NCBI GenBank assembly: GCA_026770025.1
Contig: JAMXDE010000047.1
Coordinates: 310,001 to 374,000 of the forward strand
Length of the DNA: 64,000 nucleotides
Reading direction: 5' to 3'
Origin: Craspedostauros australis
Taxonomy: Eukaryota; Bacillariophyta; Bacillariophyceae; Mastogloiales; Achnanthaceae
The translations under genes and the position numbers were made by a program. Of this stretch, positions 19,201 to 29,937 are shown piece after piece (positions within the stretch are counted from its first letter, which is position 1; each line of letters opens with the position of its first letter). The notes below the pieces were generated by a model that was given only the letters and a program-made list of their open reading frames with translations, had not been told where the DNA came from and ran no database searches.

Positions 19201-21909
19201 CATTAGCAAATCGGGCGCTCCATGCCGACGAATGAAGTCGAGCAAGGAGTCCGCGACCTGCCGCTCGGACGCCATCGGGAATCCCGATGTGTACCGAGAG
19301 TCGAGCGCAACGAACACCTGGATCATGGTGCAGCCACCATGGCCAGGGACACCGTCATCATGAGCGGGTGTATCAGAGAAGAAAGTGTCCATCGCGACCG
19401 TCTCGTGTAGACGATCGACGTTGGCCGCCGGAAAACGAGTGCGGAAATGCTTGCGCATCGCGAATCGTTCCGAAGTGCGGTACCACTGGGAAGTACAACC
19501 GAGAGTGTCCTTGATCCGACGAGCAGGGATCCAGCCGAAGTGCGGACGCAGTGCCTCATAGTCGATGGGCGAGCTGCGAACACGAACGGAACCGGAGTTG
19601 CCAGCGGACCCGGAATGCGGTACAGTGCCGCGCGCCTCATCCGTCGATGCCGCATATACATGCAGGCGATCGAGGTCGGCGAACGCGGAACTATCATCAT
19701 CATCGTCCGCGAGAGCGCGGACATCATCAAGACCAAACTCCTGATCGAGAATGGAAGGGTCCCAGACATCATCGGACGTGAAGTCCACATGAGGGTACCG
19801 ATCCATCTCAGCAGGGGTTGGCGGGCGCATATCCATGTAGGACAGGCCAGCACGAATGGACAGCGGGATGACGTGCCCCTCAGGTGTGACGACAGTTTGT
19901 CGACCACCAGGGAGACCACGCGGGCGTTCATTCACATCCATACCGAACGCAGAGAGCTGGTTGGTAGAGTGGATGGACTTGCCCTTCCCGTATAGAGCGT
20001 ATTGATGGAACTTGGCGATGATCGGGCCGCTGCTCGTGTGAAGCAGGGCCGCGACCGTACCAATGTCCAGACTCGCAATGGTGGAATCACCAATGCCGCT
20101 CACGTCCGCCGTGGTGCCCGTCTTGCATAGAACTAGCACGTCGTCGCCAGCGAGGCCGCCATTGGCGCCACTGTCGACGAGCGCACCCGTCTTCGTCTCC
20201 ACCGAGGTCTCGAAGTTGTATCGGACCACGGTAGAATTCACCCGTCGCCACGCTCCGCCATCCGAATCGACAAAATCAGCGGTCGATTGACCAGACTGAC
20301 GAGCCTGCGCGAGCATGCGGTTGATAGCAGATCCCGGAGGACCGCCCTTTGAATCCGCATTGCCGCCAGCGTCGGAGGAAGCGGGAGCGTTGGTCGCCGG
20401 AGTGGACGAAGAGTTACCCGAGGACTTGGCTTTATTAGCGGCACGCGAGGTGTCGCCCTTGCCAGCACTACGGGAGGGGTTGTTGTGCATGTAGTCCTTC
20501 TTCTGGGCCCAAGACATGGTGGCCCACTCCTCATTCGGAATGCGGCCGCGCTTGTCGTTGGTGTAAGTCTTGCCGTTGCCTTTGGCAGGAGACTTGCCCG
20601 AAGAACCACCCTTTCCTTTCCCTGTCGCAGCGTTGTTGACGTTTCGCTTTTGAGTCTGACGAGGGTGGGAAGAATCGAGGCGTTGCGCATGGATCCGAAC
20701 CGAGTTTAGATGGTGATCGAATCCAGCCGCCTTGATCTCGAAACCGGAGGGCATGGCTGCGAGCATCTCGTCGCGGACGTAGGAAGTGCTCGTGAGAGCA
20801 TTGAGGAGATCCTTGTCCGGCGCAATCGAGTTGTGCAACCACGTCTTCTTCGTGTTGTCCGGCAGAGCGTCATCTTCCATATCTTCGATATCGGAGATGA
20901 TTCCCTGCCAGGTATCCACGAAGTTCTCGCGGTTCTTCTTCCAGCTGTTATCCAAGGTGAAGGAGGCGATGCGAGCACGAAGTGCCATTGCTGCGCTCTC
21001 ACCGTTGACACCATTGGTGTAAATCTCAATGAGACTCTGATACACAGCTCGACCGTCCTTGCTCGCTTGATGCTTGCGAAGGAGCTGGTCGCCACGCGAA
21101 GTCTTGACATGGAGGCTCAGAACAGAGTACAAGTACCTGTTCTGCATGTTGTAGAACAACATGTCCGATGGACCCGGCTCCCACGAAGGATCGATGTGAT
21201 ACTCAAGTCCATGAGTATACGCGATCGCTTCGAATTGGCGCCGGAACGAAAGGAAGCGCTTGTCATCCTTCAGGGTGGGGAATGCGAGGGCCTCACGCTT
21301 AACACCGCGGCTGAACTCCTTGGTGAACGACTCTGGGAGAGCGCTCGCCGGAGCGAATGCAACACTTGGCACGGGAGCAGCAGCGATTGGGGTATCCGCT
21401 GTTGCAACGCGTGCCGAAGGGTTGGTCACCGGGGTAGCAAATCTGGCCCGATCAGGCGGGGACACAGATTCGATATCCTCATCATCGTCCACAGTACGGC
21501 GAGTGCGAGTACTGGGAGGAATGATGCCGACACCTCCTCGTGGATGGTAGCTGGCCGGGGTCCGAGGACCCGCGGCCCCGATGACAGATAGGTGCGAGAT
21601 GTCATACATGTCGACACTCATCCATTCATCGGGAGTCAATCGGGGTTGGAGATTGATCCAGCGTACCAATGCGAGGATCTTGTTGACAACAAGCACATTC
21701 ATGGGACGGAATGTGTTGTCGTCGTCGTCGGTCACCTCGATTGCCAAGAGGGCAGGCTTATCGAGATGAATCAGATCCATTGCGTTAGCGATGCCGGCCT
21801 CGTTGAGAGCGCGACGTTGCCAAGAATGGGCCTGAATGCCGATGGTAGACAAGACGTGGTTGAGTATAGTGTACTCGTTGGTGTCGGTGACGTTGGTGTT
21901 GGTAGCCAT
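16264..21909 (-). CDS. element B Gag-Pol polyprotein (Copia)
   Basis: 1881 residues in one frame. N-terminal Gag region (about 1-480), with a basic Gly/Lys/Ser-rich stretch KGKGGSSGKSPAKGNGK and RGRIPNEEWATMSWAQKKDY, but no CCHC knuckle that I can see. Protease DSGAN at about 578. Integrase starts about 840 (AMDTFFSD), then LLMSDNAKSE and NGAERRIQDIKRTVNG, giving D, D, E. RT begins about 1390 (RLQWVYAVKHD), GDIGNAYLEAYTKE, with catalytic YVDD at about 1516. RNase H near the C-terminus: TTFVDANLLHCKVTGRSATG, TYGSEFVAARQATEQI, MFGDNQSVITSS. The DANLL / GDNQSVI wording is typical, to my memory, of diatom CoDi elements. Single-frame Gag-Pol is common in Copia. Confidence 0.95.
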   Translation of the reverse strand: MATNTNVTDTNEYTILNHVLSTIGIQAHSWQRRALNEAGIANAMDLIHLDKPALLAIEVTDDDDNTFRPMNVLVVNKILALVRWINLQPRLTPDEWMSVDMYDISHLSVIGAAGPRTPASYHPRGGVGIIPPSTRTRRTVDDDEDIESVSPPDRARFATPVTNPSARVATADTPIAAAPVPSVAFAPASALPESFTKEFSRGVKREALAFPTLKDDKRFLSFRRQFEAIAYTHGLEYHIDPSWEPGPSDMLFYNMQNRYLYSVLSLHVKTSRGDQLLRKHQASKDGRAVYQSLIEIYTNGVNGESAAMALRARIASFTLDNSWKKNRENFVDTWQGIISDIEDMEDDALPDNTKKTWLHNSIAPDKDLLNALTSTSYVRDEMLAAMPSGFEIKAAGFDHHLNSVRIHAQRLDSSHPRQTQKRNVNNAATGKGKGGSSGKSPAKGNGKTYTNDKRGRIPNEEWATMSWAQKKDYMHNNPSRSAGKGDTSRAANKAKSSGNSSSTPATNAPASSDAGGNADSKGGPPGSAINRMLAQARQSGQSTADFVDSDGGAWRRVNSTVVRYNFETSVETKTGALVDSGANGGLAGDDVLVLCKTGTTADVSGIGDSTIASLDIGTVAALLHTSSGPIIAKFHQYALYGKGKSIHSTNQLSAFGMDVNERPRGLPGGRQTVVTPEGHVIPLSIRAGLSYMDMRPPTPAEMDRYPHVDFTSDDVWDPSILDQEFGLDDVRALADDDDDSSAFADLDRLHVYAASTDEARGTVPHSGSAGNSGSVRVRSSPIDYEALRPHFGWIPARRIKDTLGCTSQWYRTSERFAMRKHFRTRFPAANVDRLHETVAMDTFFSDTPAHDDGVPGHGGCTMIQVFVALDSRYTSGFPMASERQVADSLLDFIRRHGAPDLLMSDNAKSEVGFKVQDILRQYAIKDHQSEPEHQHQNGAERRIQDIKRTVNGVMDRTGTPSRFWLVCTLYVIDLFNHIAQRTCGNVTPSQAAFGQRPDVSKYLAYYWWQPVYYRVERPGFPSESKERRGRWAGPCLHKGDDLTFWVLDDATQQLLPRSAIRAADDASTRNLRADYPFPLVGEDADSATTVSDSDDGDYTDNTIPSDVEPIVHALSDAVLFSHQETESRTSGKDVVSVPKFTPEELLGKTILFHHNGQNVRAEVIQKINDSDAENHQRIKMLLSLNDGELHELISYVELSDVFEQQTTDGATNNPQAGSTWSFQDIVDHEGPLAQTSPSYKGSKYNVTVLWDDGSKTSEPLSVIAKDDPVSCAIYARKHDLLGVPGWKRFRQIGIRQTSIARAIATNKANRSNTPVFQFGVQVPRNHKEAMMLDAKNGNTLWADAERKEMDQLTSYETFKTLGYHAKVPDGFQKIRLQWVYAVKHDLRHKARCVAGGHLTAPCKDTAYAGVVSLRSLRLALLAGEMNGLQTMVGDIGNAYLEAYTKERICFVAGDEFGDKAGHTMQIVKALYGLRTSGARFHEALADTLRDLQFFQCRSDPDVWMRDGGDHWEYVCVYVDDLMATMKDPQAFFDTLTSVYGYKLKGVGPVSYHLGADFGRDSDGTMKMSPQSYIKRMLDNYERMFGCAPTKASCPLDHSDSPELDKSPELSEIDKRKFMSLIGALQWCITLGRFDISVAVMTLARFRAAPRKGHLERAQRVYGYLRKHPDAAIRFRTGVPHHEESFVVPKHDWLYSVYGHTQEETDPDVPTPKGAIVRTTTFVDANLLHCKVTGRSATGVLHLVNQTPIEWFSKRQATVETATYGSEFVAARQATEQIISLRLALREMGIPIDGPSWMFGDNQSVITSSTVPMSMLSKRHNALAYHRVRSAIAAGVLYFVKIHGSQNVADIMTKFLPWASFWPLVKPLLFWKGTSPSPGRVT

Positions 21910-22388
21910 GGTGAAAGCGTTCGGAGATGGGTGATGGGTGATAGTTGATGTGATTGATGTGATGGAAATTGTTTGTTTTGTGTTTGTTTTGTTGTAGTTG
22001 GCGGAGTATTTGTTTGTCTTGATAATTCTGGTTTCTCGCGTAGATCGCCGTGGGCGATGTTGTTGTACGATTCAAGAAATAGAGCAGGAAAGCACACTTG
22101 ATCAATCGTCTGTGACGAGATGTTTCGATTCAAGAGAGGATTTGCGTGTGAAGCAGTTTGGAAAGAGAGAGTGTACACACTTGGACTGTGATGTCTGGAG
22201 TGTGGTGAGCGCGCGGGGCCGAAGCCGAGTGGAGCTGAACGGTGGAATCCGAACAGAAGAGTGTGTCTGCACAGAGGACTGGGCAGAGAGTGTCACGTCG
22301 TCACGTGAGGGAGCTGAGGATGCTGGAAGCAGATGAAGTGGATATTCACTCGATCAACACAGGTGTGGAGCGAGTGCGACTGTTAATC

Positions 22389-22996
22389 TGATAAAACGAT
22401 AATGAAAACGAAGTGAACTTACTGAACGCCGAAGGGTGATCAATCCGTGGTAGTACAGTAGGTTGGTGAGTTTGAGTGTGAGTGTGTCTTAGTCTTTAAA
22501 AGCTGTACGAATCCAAATGAGACTTTCAAAAGGATTGTGAGCATGTGATGTGCAGCATCCATTATAGTTGGATCTGCAACATCTCTATTAGTAGTAGTAT
22601 AGTGGAGCGTTGAGTCTCCGTACGTGCAATCATCGCGGTGTCGATGTTGCCATTTCCAAGAGGAGACATCAATTTCGTGACGGTCGGAGAGAGAGTTTGT
22701 TGTTCACTCTCTTCCGATCACTTTGGGGGAACAAGGTTCATCCAACGGTTTGATCCGATTGTCCGTTCAGGACACGTCATGTCACGCCCATAAGTGGCGT
22801 GGGATGGCCCGATCGCCCAAACCCAAATTCAGCGGACACGCGACATCGTCTTAAGTAGAGCACGATTCGAGGGTGGGACCCCATCCCACCGACATTGAGT
22901 CACGCTTCATTCCCGCTCAAACTCTGAGCAGTCGGTCATTTGACTAACTCGACTAAATCTTAACACGACTAATAGGAATACTAGTTTGAGCTAATA
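22389..22996 (-). repeat. 5' LTR of element B
   Basis: 608 bp, matching 15623-16230 base for base as far as I can read. The internal side begins GATTAACAGTCGCACTCGC; this should contain the primer-binding site, but it does not start with the usual TGG, so priming may use an internal tRNA fragment as in some Copia elements (inference). Confidence 0.93.
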
Positions 22997-25900
22997 GTTG
23001 TCATCCCGCATAGCTTCGTCAAACGTGAGGGTATCTGGATCCGACTTGGATGCCTTGAAGGCACCAAGATGTTCAGATATCGTCCAGTGTCCATTCACAG
23101 CAAAGAAAGCCAGGATGTCGCTGTCCACATATGTGGATGCAGGAAGAGAAAGACGGTTGATGTAAGGGGTTGGTGAGACAGCTACGTTAGCATGGTGTTG
23201 TTCGTCACCATCGCTATCATTTGGTTCTTCTGTGGATGCTTCGCTTCCTCCTGCCTCTTCGTTCTCATTGTCAGGGAACATGCCAAGCTCCCAAAGAATG
23301 GCATACAGCGAATCGGCTGCCTCTTCGTGGGTTCGAACGATTGCCTGGATGCTCGCAAGTCGTTGGTCAATCTGTGCCATGGTGAAGCAGGGTGGCGGTG
23401 GCCAGGAGTCGCTTGCCATTGCAGCTACTGGATCCACATATCCATCGGGTCCTCGTGGGAACGCCGATAGGAAGTGAAGATACTCCATTGGGAGCTGGAG
23501 GCGCTCTCCTGCTATCACATTGTTCATCGTGATCACTATCAATTCCAAGGCATGGTGTAGAGTGCGTTGTTGGTACTCAGCCAAAGGGAAAGGAAACTGA
23601 AGTTGGTTGATGAAGAACTGATGCAGGGCGTTCTGGATAGTAGCACGAAAGACCTCCGGTGGGACGGAGGGGTGTTCGTTCTCTTCGTTGTTTTCTTCGT
23701 GCTCCGCCATATGAGCGTGATGATGTTGCCCACGATTTTCTGCTTGCTCCGCTTCTTGTTCGATGGCTGCTCTGATTTCCAGCTGTTGCGCACGTAAGAA
23801 GCGCTCCATCTCCAGATCACCAAGGGCCCATGCTCTGTCTTGAGCGCTGATGGTGTGACTTGGTTCGTTGAAAGTGGGGATGGAGGCGCGCAGATTGCGT
23901 AGAGTGTGGAGCGAAGAAGTAACGAACTCATTAAAGCGAGGGGTACCACGGTCGCGTTGTTGCTCGAACGTCTCGATGCACGTGCCCAAAGCGTCATCCA
24001 GCTGGGATGATGGATCCGTATTGGTTGGGGCATCATGATTGGTGTGCTGCGTTACGACGGCAGGAAAGGCGTGTTCGGTGACGAGCGTGCCGTCGTCTTC
24101 GTCCGTCCATGCAACACGTCCTCCCAACTCGTCATAGTTGAGACGTTGCGGAGCCTTTCGTTCTCTTTTGCCTTGCGCACGAATACGAGCAGAGCGTCGA
24201 GTAGGAGCGGTGTCCTGCTTGCGTCTTGGTTGGCGAAGGGCTGATGGAAGTGGCTGTGATGGCGAGGATACCTGCGATGGCGAACGTGGTGGCGATGGCG
24301 AGGGTGGCGAAGTCTTGGTTGGCGTCGGTTGCAGACTACCGTCCTCCTGTGGTGCGACAAAGCCATCTTCGACGGTATCGTCATCATCAGGATGCATGGC
24401 TACACTCTCGTTGTTGAATGGAGGTGATGGACCTCGCGTTGGTAGCAATGGTGATGATGGTGGAAGGTTGCGGGCCGCTGCTGATGTAGAGGATGAGCGC
24501 GGTAGAGCGGGCTCATCTCCCTCTGTCGATGGCATGCTGGGCTTCTCTCCCTCTGTCGATGATAATGGTGATGGCATCACCGATGGTGCTGGGCTACTTG
24601 CCACGGATGGTTGTGACTGTGGCAGCGATGTGTGGGTTGGTCGCCGTGAGCTTCCTTGCTGTTGACTGATTCTTGTGGTTGTGTGCTCCGTGCTGGATGG
24701 AGGACGCTGCATTCGGTGTGAAGAGGGAACGTGGTCACTGCGGACGTCGTTTCGACGCAAGTGGTCGTGCTCTTGTTGTTCGGCTTCGGCGCTCTCTTGT
24801 TGTTCCAAGTCGATGAGGTCGTCCTCATCGAACGGATATTGGTATGTGGTATCACCAAACATCCTTGTCCATTGTTCTGTGTTGTAGTCTGGCAGTTGGC
24901 TGGAGCTGGTTGCGATGGTTGCGAACCAGTCATCGAACACTACGTGAAACTGCGGTGTAATGGAGCCGGTTCGTGGAGAGAGAACGAGCGGTACCGTTGA
25001 TGCGTGTCTGGGTGACAGTCCCATGTTGACGTACCGTTCTCCTCGCGGCTCCCATCGTGGGATTTTTCGTCCGTCGGCCAGTGCCTTGTTCAGAACATAC
25101 ACAGGACAGCCCCAAACATGCAAGTTGTGAAGTTGCTTGAGAGGGATGCGTGAACGAGAGAGAATGTCAAGTGGAGTGAGACCGGTTGTGTGATTTGGTA
25201 CACGATTGTACACATATGCGGCGTGCACAACCGCCATTGGCCACAACTGCGCATCGAACATCTCAGGCCAGTGAATGCTCTGATGCATCATCATGGTTCG
25301 AGCCATGGAGACGATAGTTCGGATGCTTCGTTCTGCGATGCCGTTGTGATGGTGAGCTCCCACTCCTGCAAACCGATGAATCTGGTTGAATTGTTCGAGA
25401 TGCTTGGTGTATTCGGGTGATGTGAAGGTTGTTGCATTGTCAGACAGATACGATCTGACAGGCACACCGACATCATGGCACACAACTTCGAACCTCTGCT
25501 TTGCTTCCAGTGTTGCATGGGTTGTCAATGATGCGACAGGTTCCACATGAATGTATCCAGATGCATGATCCACAAACATTGCACCTCCCTTGTACATTTC
25601 GGATGCGTCGGCTTTCCCTCGTCCAGAGAAGAGACGACCAGGTGTCCGCCCGATGAAGTGATCGACAGAGACCTGTTGATCTGGGAAGAGGTGGTCGGTT
25701 TTAAGGACGCCTTGACGGTCGCGGATGATGTGTTGGGTTGTGCCTGGTGTAGCGCGTCTGTGTTGCTTTCCGAATTGGCAGGCTGCACACATAGGTAGGT
25801 GCTGTAGTCTTGCAGCGGCGGTGTGGAGCTTGCGGGTGGATTCGGAGTTAGACAGGGTGCCTGAGCGAAGGAGGAACTGTACTCGTCGAAAGGAGAGATG

Positions 25901-28900
25901 GGCGAGTCGGTAGTGCCAACGTAGGAGCTCCTTTTGTGGTTCCGAGAGGTTAGTGTTGTGAGTGGCGACTTGTGTGACGACGGATGTTAGCGCTGAGGGT
26001 AGGTCTTGGATGTCTTGAAGTCTATATGCGATGGATGTAGGCAAATTGCTCGACGGCTTGTGATGTACCAAAATTGATCCCTTTTTAGGGTCACCTTGGA
26101 TTCCGCTTAGCCTGCAGGAGTCTTCCATGAGCGTGAAGGTCTCTCCTGGGTAGGTCTTGAGCAAGCTGGTGGTGCTGAGAAGTCGGGTGGAGGATCCGGG
26201 TACGTAGAAGGCTGGAAGGCAAAGCGTGCGAGGTTGTCCTGTCGTGTCCAGGATGGTCCAGTTGACGGTACCCAAGATGTTGACCTTGGTGCGGTTGAGA
26301 AAACCGCTCAAGAACGTCGTACGAGCTGGTGCCTTGGTCTTGCCCACAAAATCGCGTTTATCGTTGGTAATGCTGATGGAAGCTCCACTATCCCAAACGA
26401 CCTCGAAAGGAGCGTCATTGGCCAGGGATTGCTCTGCCTTGGTTGGTGAGGCAAAGACGTTGTGAAGTCCGAAGGTGGTTGTGATTAGTTTGTACGCGAA
26501 GTTGAGTTTTTCCGGTATGTGAGACGTGGTCTGATTCGCTCCTGTGGTTGAGGTAGAATTAATTTTCGGTTCAGACCCGTTGACATTTTTGTTGGCGTAT
26601 TCGTGGGCTGGAGCAATTAAATCCCATGGATGTTCGTGACGATTGGGACGCGAAGGTGGGCGATGCCGGCTCGGGTGATATTTGTGTTTGGTGGCGAACT
26701 TTGACTCACATCCATCCCGCTGATTAACACAACCGTACACTTGGTTTCGTGTGAAGGATTTTGTGTTTCGCTCGCAACGACGGTTGTTCTTGAGGAATCG
26801 CTTGAAGTCACCGTTGCCGAACAGTTGATCGTAGAGACTGTCTTTTGGCTTGACTGGTTGGTTGTAATACGCATTTCGGTTACGCGTTGGCTTGTGTCGT
26901 TTCCACCTTCGGCTGTTGCGAGTTCGGAGCTTAGGAGCTGGTTGGGGTCTTCGCGGGACGTTGAGATGGAGCGTGAGAAGAGAAAGAGAAATGACCATCC
27001 AAGTAGTTGCGGATGCAACGTACCAGCCATAGTCGATTCCCAAGATGGCGATTTGAAGAGAGGCAAAGAGGAGGACAGACCCAGTCAAACACCCAGCGAA
27101 GTCGAAGGATGTCATCAGGTTCCAAACCATGGACCACCAGGTAGCCTCATCCTTAGAGGAGTAGGAGGTTCGGCACGTCCATGCAGCGTAGTCGATCTCG
27201 AGGTCCTGTTTCTTCGACTTTGGTTGGAAGTTGTCAACATGGCTTGCTGTGTTGTGGGAGATGCGCCAGTGACGGCATTTTGCGCACCACATGAACGTTT
27301 TGTTGTTCACGAGCTTGTGTTGCGGTTCGCCTTGCTTTGGTGGAGTGGTTATCCAAGGGCCTTGTCTTCGAGAGGAATTCCTTCCGGAGTTCTTGGCGGA
27401 TGGCTTGCCCTTTGCGTTCTTGCTCTTGGAGTGCTTGTTCTGCTCTAGCATGTTGGCCTGCTTCTCGGTTGTGGAGTGGTTAGCGTAGTGCTTGGGCACG
27501 TTGCGATCACGAGAGGTGCGGTTGGTGTGCCACTTGTTTCCTTGAACCTCATTACGATAGGCGCCTTCTGCGGTGTTGCAGATGTCCCACCAGGTGAGCT
27601 TCTCGGACACGAGACGACGTTGGGCGTTCTCGTAGGTGGCGAAAGGGATGTCCTCCACGATTTTGAAGAGCTTGTCGCTGATGCCAAGGATGCGATGGCG
27701 GTAGCGCTCTCCAGAGCTCGTGCGTCCTCCGGCGGAGTAGAAGTTGTCGATCATGTCGCGAAGGAGAGAGAACTCAAACTTGTTGGCGTCATCGAGCTCC
27801 TTGCACAGAACGCGAAGCTTGTCGGCCATCGCTTGGATGTTCTCTCCGGCAAAGCTCTGTGGTGTGAGCGTGCGGATTTCATCGCGAAGGCGGGCGTACT
27901 TGTTCAGCGCGTCTGACGTCACTGCGTTGATGAGTTCGCAGAAGATGACGTTGAAGTCTTGCTGGTACTTGGGCTGAATCTTGTTCATGAGGCGGTCTTC
28001 GAGGTCAGGGTCGAGACTGTCGCGAAGAAAACGAGATGCAGAGTCGTTGTTTTCTCTGTCGTAGTCGTCCCACTTCTTGCTGTACTTCTCGTGGTGAGCC
28101 ATCGCCTGAGTGGCGTTGAAGGCTGATGGAGAATCCAGCACACAAATCATGCGCGAGGGGTTGGAGGTGTCACGCATGTACGACATGGCGCTCATGCCTC
28201 TTGCAGTCATGTGGTCTCGGATCAGGCGAATGAAGCGCTGGATGTTACCTCCGGGCGCGAATCTAGGCCGAAGTCCCTTCTCTCTTTCGACTTGGTTCTT
28301 GCTTTCGCTGCCGTTGTGGAGGATGCGGAGTTGACCGGAGCCTCGTTGCTTGACAACGGTCGTGTCGGCGAGGCCAGTCCAGGTGACGTTGGGTTCACCT
28401 CCGGTCCACGGGGTCCAATGCTTTCCGATTTTGAAGAGACCTCCCATGATGGGTTTGGTTGGCTTCCCATCATCGGATGAGTCGTCGGAGGATGTGGATC
28501 CGTCTGGAGCTCCACCACCTCCTGCGTCGAGGCCTCCGTTACCTCCTGCGTCGCCACCGCCTATGTCGAGGCTTGGTGGGTCGTTCATGAAGGTCAGCTC
28601 GGAGGAGTCTTCAGGGTCGGCACCTTCTGGTGCTTGGTTGGCTGCTGCTTGGGCTGCGGCCGCGCCCAAAGCTGCTTCCACCGCAATTCGGGTGGCTTCT
28701 GCCGCTTCTGCGGCTCGGTTGAGATCTTCTGGTGTGGCTTCTGGCGCTGCTGCTCTTGCTGCTGCAGTGGCCGATGCCGCGGCCTGGGCGGTGGCAGTTG
28801 CTGCTGTCGCCTCGGCCGCTGCCGCGTTTGCGGCGGCCCTCGACTCGTTCAAGCCGGCTTGCACTTGTGCAATGACAGCGGAAAGGTCGAGGATTTGGTC

Positions 28901-28942
28901 TTGGAGCCGTCGAATGCCCGAGGTGTCCTCGTCTCCGTCCAT
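22997..28942 (-). CDS. element A, Gag-protease-integrase part
   Basis: About 1980 residues of open minus-strand frame ending at the border of element B. Order: Ala-rich helical N-terminus (about 30-110), acidic/Gly linker, Gag helical region (FNATQAMAHHEKYSKKWDDY, FEFSLLRDMIDNFYSAGG), then a metal-binding-like MWCAKCRHWRISHNTASH. Next come two or three strongly hydrophobic segments (FAGCLTGSVLLFASLQIAIL; WYVASATTWMVISLSLLTLH). Protease VVWDSGASISITND follows, then GAG-pre-integrase (LLRWHYRLAHLSFRRVQFLL ... CAACQFGKQHRR) and integrase (SVDHFIG, LSDNATTFTS, NGIAERSIRTIVSMARTMMM). Last is a long Ser/Pro- and Glu-rich linker. The membrane-like segments are unusual for Gag. RT and RNase H lie beyond B. 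Confidence 0.9.
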
Positions 28943-29274
28943 GGTTGGCTCTTGTCTTGGTTTCTTTTTGGTCCTGAACTGCGGTATCCCGTCTCACTTC
29001 GTTTGGAAGGTGTGCACTGAGAGGGGATGGTTGGTCAGGTGCTTCGCCCGGTTTGCGGGCGCGGTAGCTTGGCTTGCTTTAGCAAGCGGATCGAGTGTGA
29101 GGCTGGCTTTGGCTCAGTCTCATGCCAGTCGGACTTGGGTCCGGATTGCTATCGAGCTTGGGCTCGGATGGCTTGAATCGGATTCCCTTTCGGAATGTTG
29201 CGCTTCGTTTGGCAGAGGAAGTGTTGATTTCGTTGTTGGGGGTTGGTGGAAGATGGCAACCACTCGCAGCTACC

Positions 29275-29937
29275 AGTGAATGTTTCGTGTCTTTTTGGGG
29301 ACACGTTCCCTGAGATGGCCTGTTCTCAACCGGCTTGAGGCCGCTTGTTGTTGAGAACCAGGCAGGGCAAAGTGAACTTGATAGATGTAAACTGTAGAGT
29401 AATTGCAATAGGTTGTCAATTACAATCGATTTGAAAATATGGTGAAAGGTCCTCCAGCTTGAGGAGTGTTAGAAAAGTCAAGCATGCAGCGCCATGGGAT
29501 AAGCCGTCCTTTGGTGGGATCAAACATGACAGCAACTGCTCCTGTGAAGCAGCTGATGCATATCCTCTCTCTTTGGAGATCTGACCTGAATCTTCCGATC
29601 CTGGATGAGGAAGAGCCAATTCGGTCTTCTTAAGAGCTACAATCTGATTGGTTGCAGCAACAGATGACAGAAGGAAGCAATGCACTTGCAGATAGAGTGT
29701 TGCTTGCGTCAGAGCAGATGGTGACAAGCGGAATGCAAGATCAGATCGTCATGAGAGCATGGCAAGTGTCTGATTTTGCGCCCCGTCTTGCTTGGTTATC
29801 CACTGTGTCCTTGTTGCACATTTTGTGCATGTTAGTGGGTCCTGGTATTGAATGAGCGGATTAATTTCGCTCACACAAGGATTCACTTTCTTGGACTCGC
29901 AGCTCTAACGCGGTGATGGAGCTAGTGTGTCCCAACT
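29275..29937 (-). repeat. LTR of element A (5' LTR in element orientation)
   Basis: 663 bp, same ends and, by eye, same sequence as 13351-14013. The element-internal base run that follows is GGTAGCTGCGAGTGG; with the final T of the LTR it reads TGGTAGC, a plausible start of a primer-binding site for an initiator-Met-like tRNA (not verified). Confidence 0.9.

Larger units (their letters stand above)
15623..22996 (-). mobile_element. Ty1/copia element B, looks whole, nested in A
   Basis: Two 608-bp LTRs (15623-16230 and 22389-22996) read identical by eye, with the 5-bp target duplication GTTGT on both sides. Internal: a leader of about 480 bp, one open Gag-Pol frame of 1881 codons, and a purine-rich tract (CTTTGGGGAG) before the 3' LTR. 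Total about 7.4 kb. All usual parts are present and nothing obvious breaks it, so it looks whole and very young. A solo LTR of the same family is at 31787-32394. Confidence 0.95.
13351..29937 (-). mobile_element. Ty1/copia element A, with element B inserted in it
   Basis: Two 663-bp LTRs (13351-14013 and 29275-29937) look identical by eye and are flanked by the 5-bp duplication ACTAT (13346-13350, 29938-29942). Without the nested element B the length is about 9.2 kb. Parts in coding order, minus strand: leader, long Gag region with a CxxC/H motif and hydrophobic segments, protease, integrase, then (beyond B) RT and RNase H, a purine tract, and the 3' LTR. It is broken by one insertion (B). 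Identical LTRs point to a recent arrival, but before B. Confidence 0.92.

Noticed and set aside
28350-29279. 309-codon Ala/Ser-rich + frame
   Set aside because: Antisense of the Ala-rich Gag start of element A.
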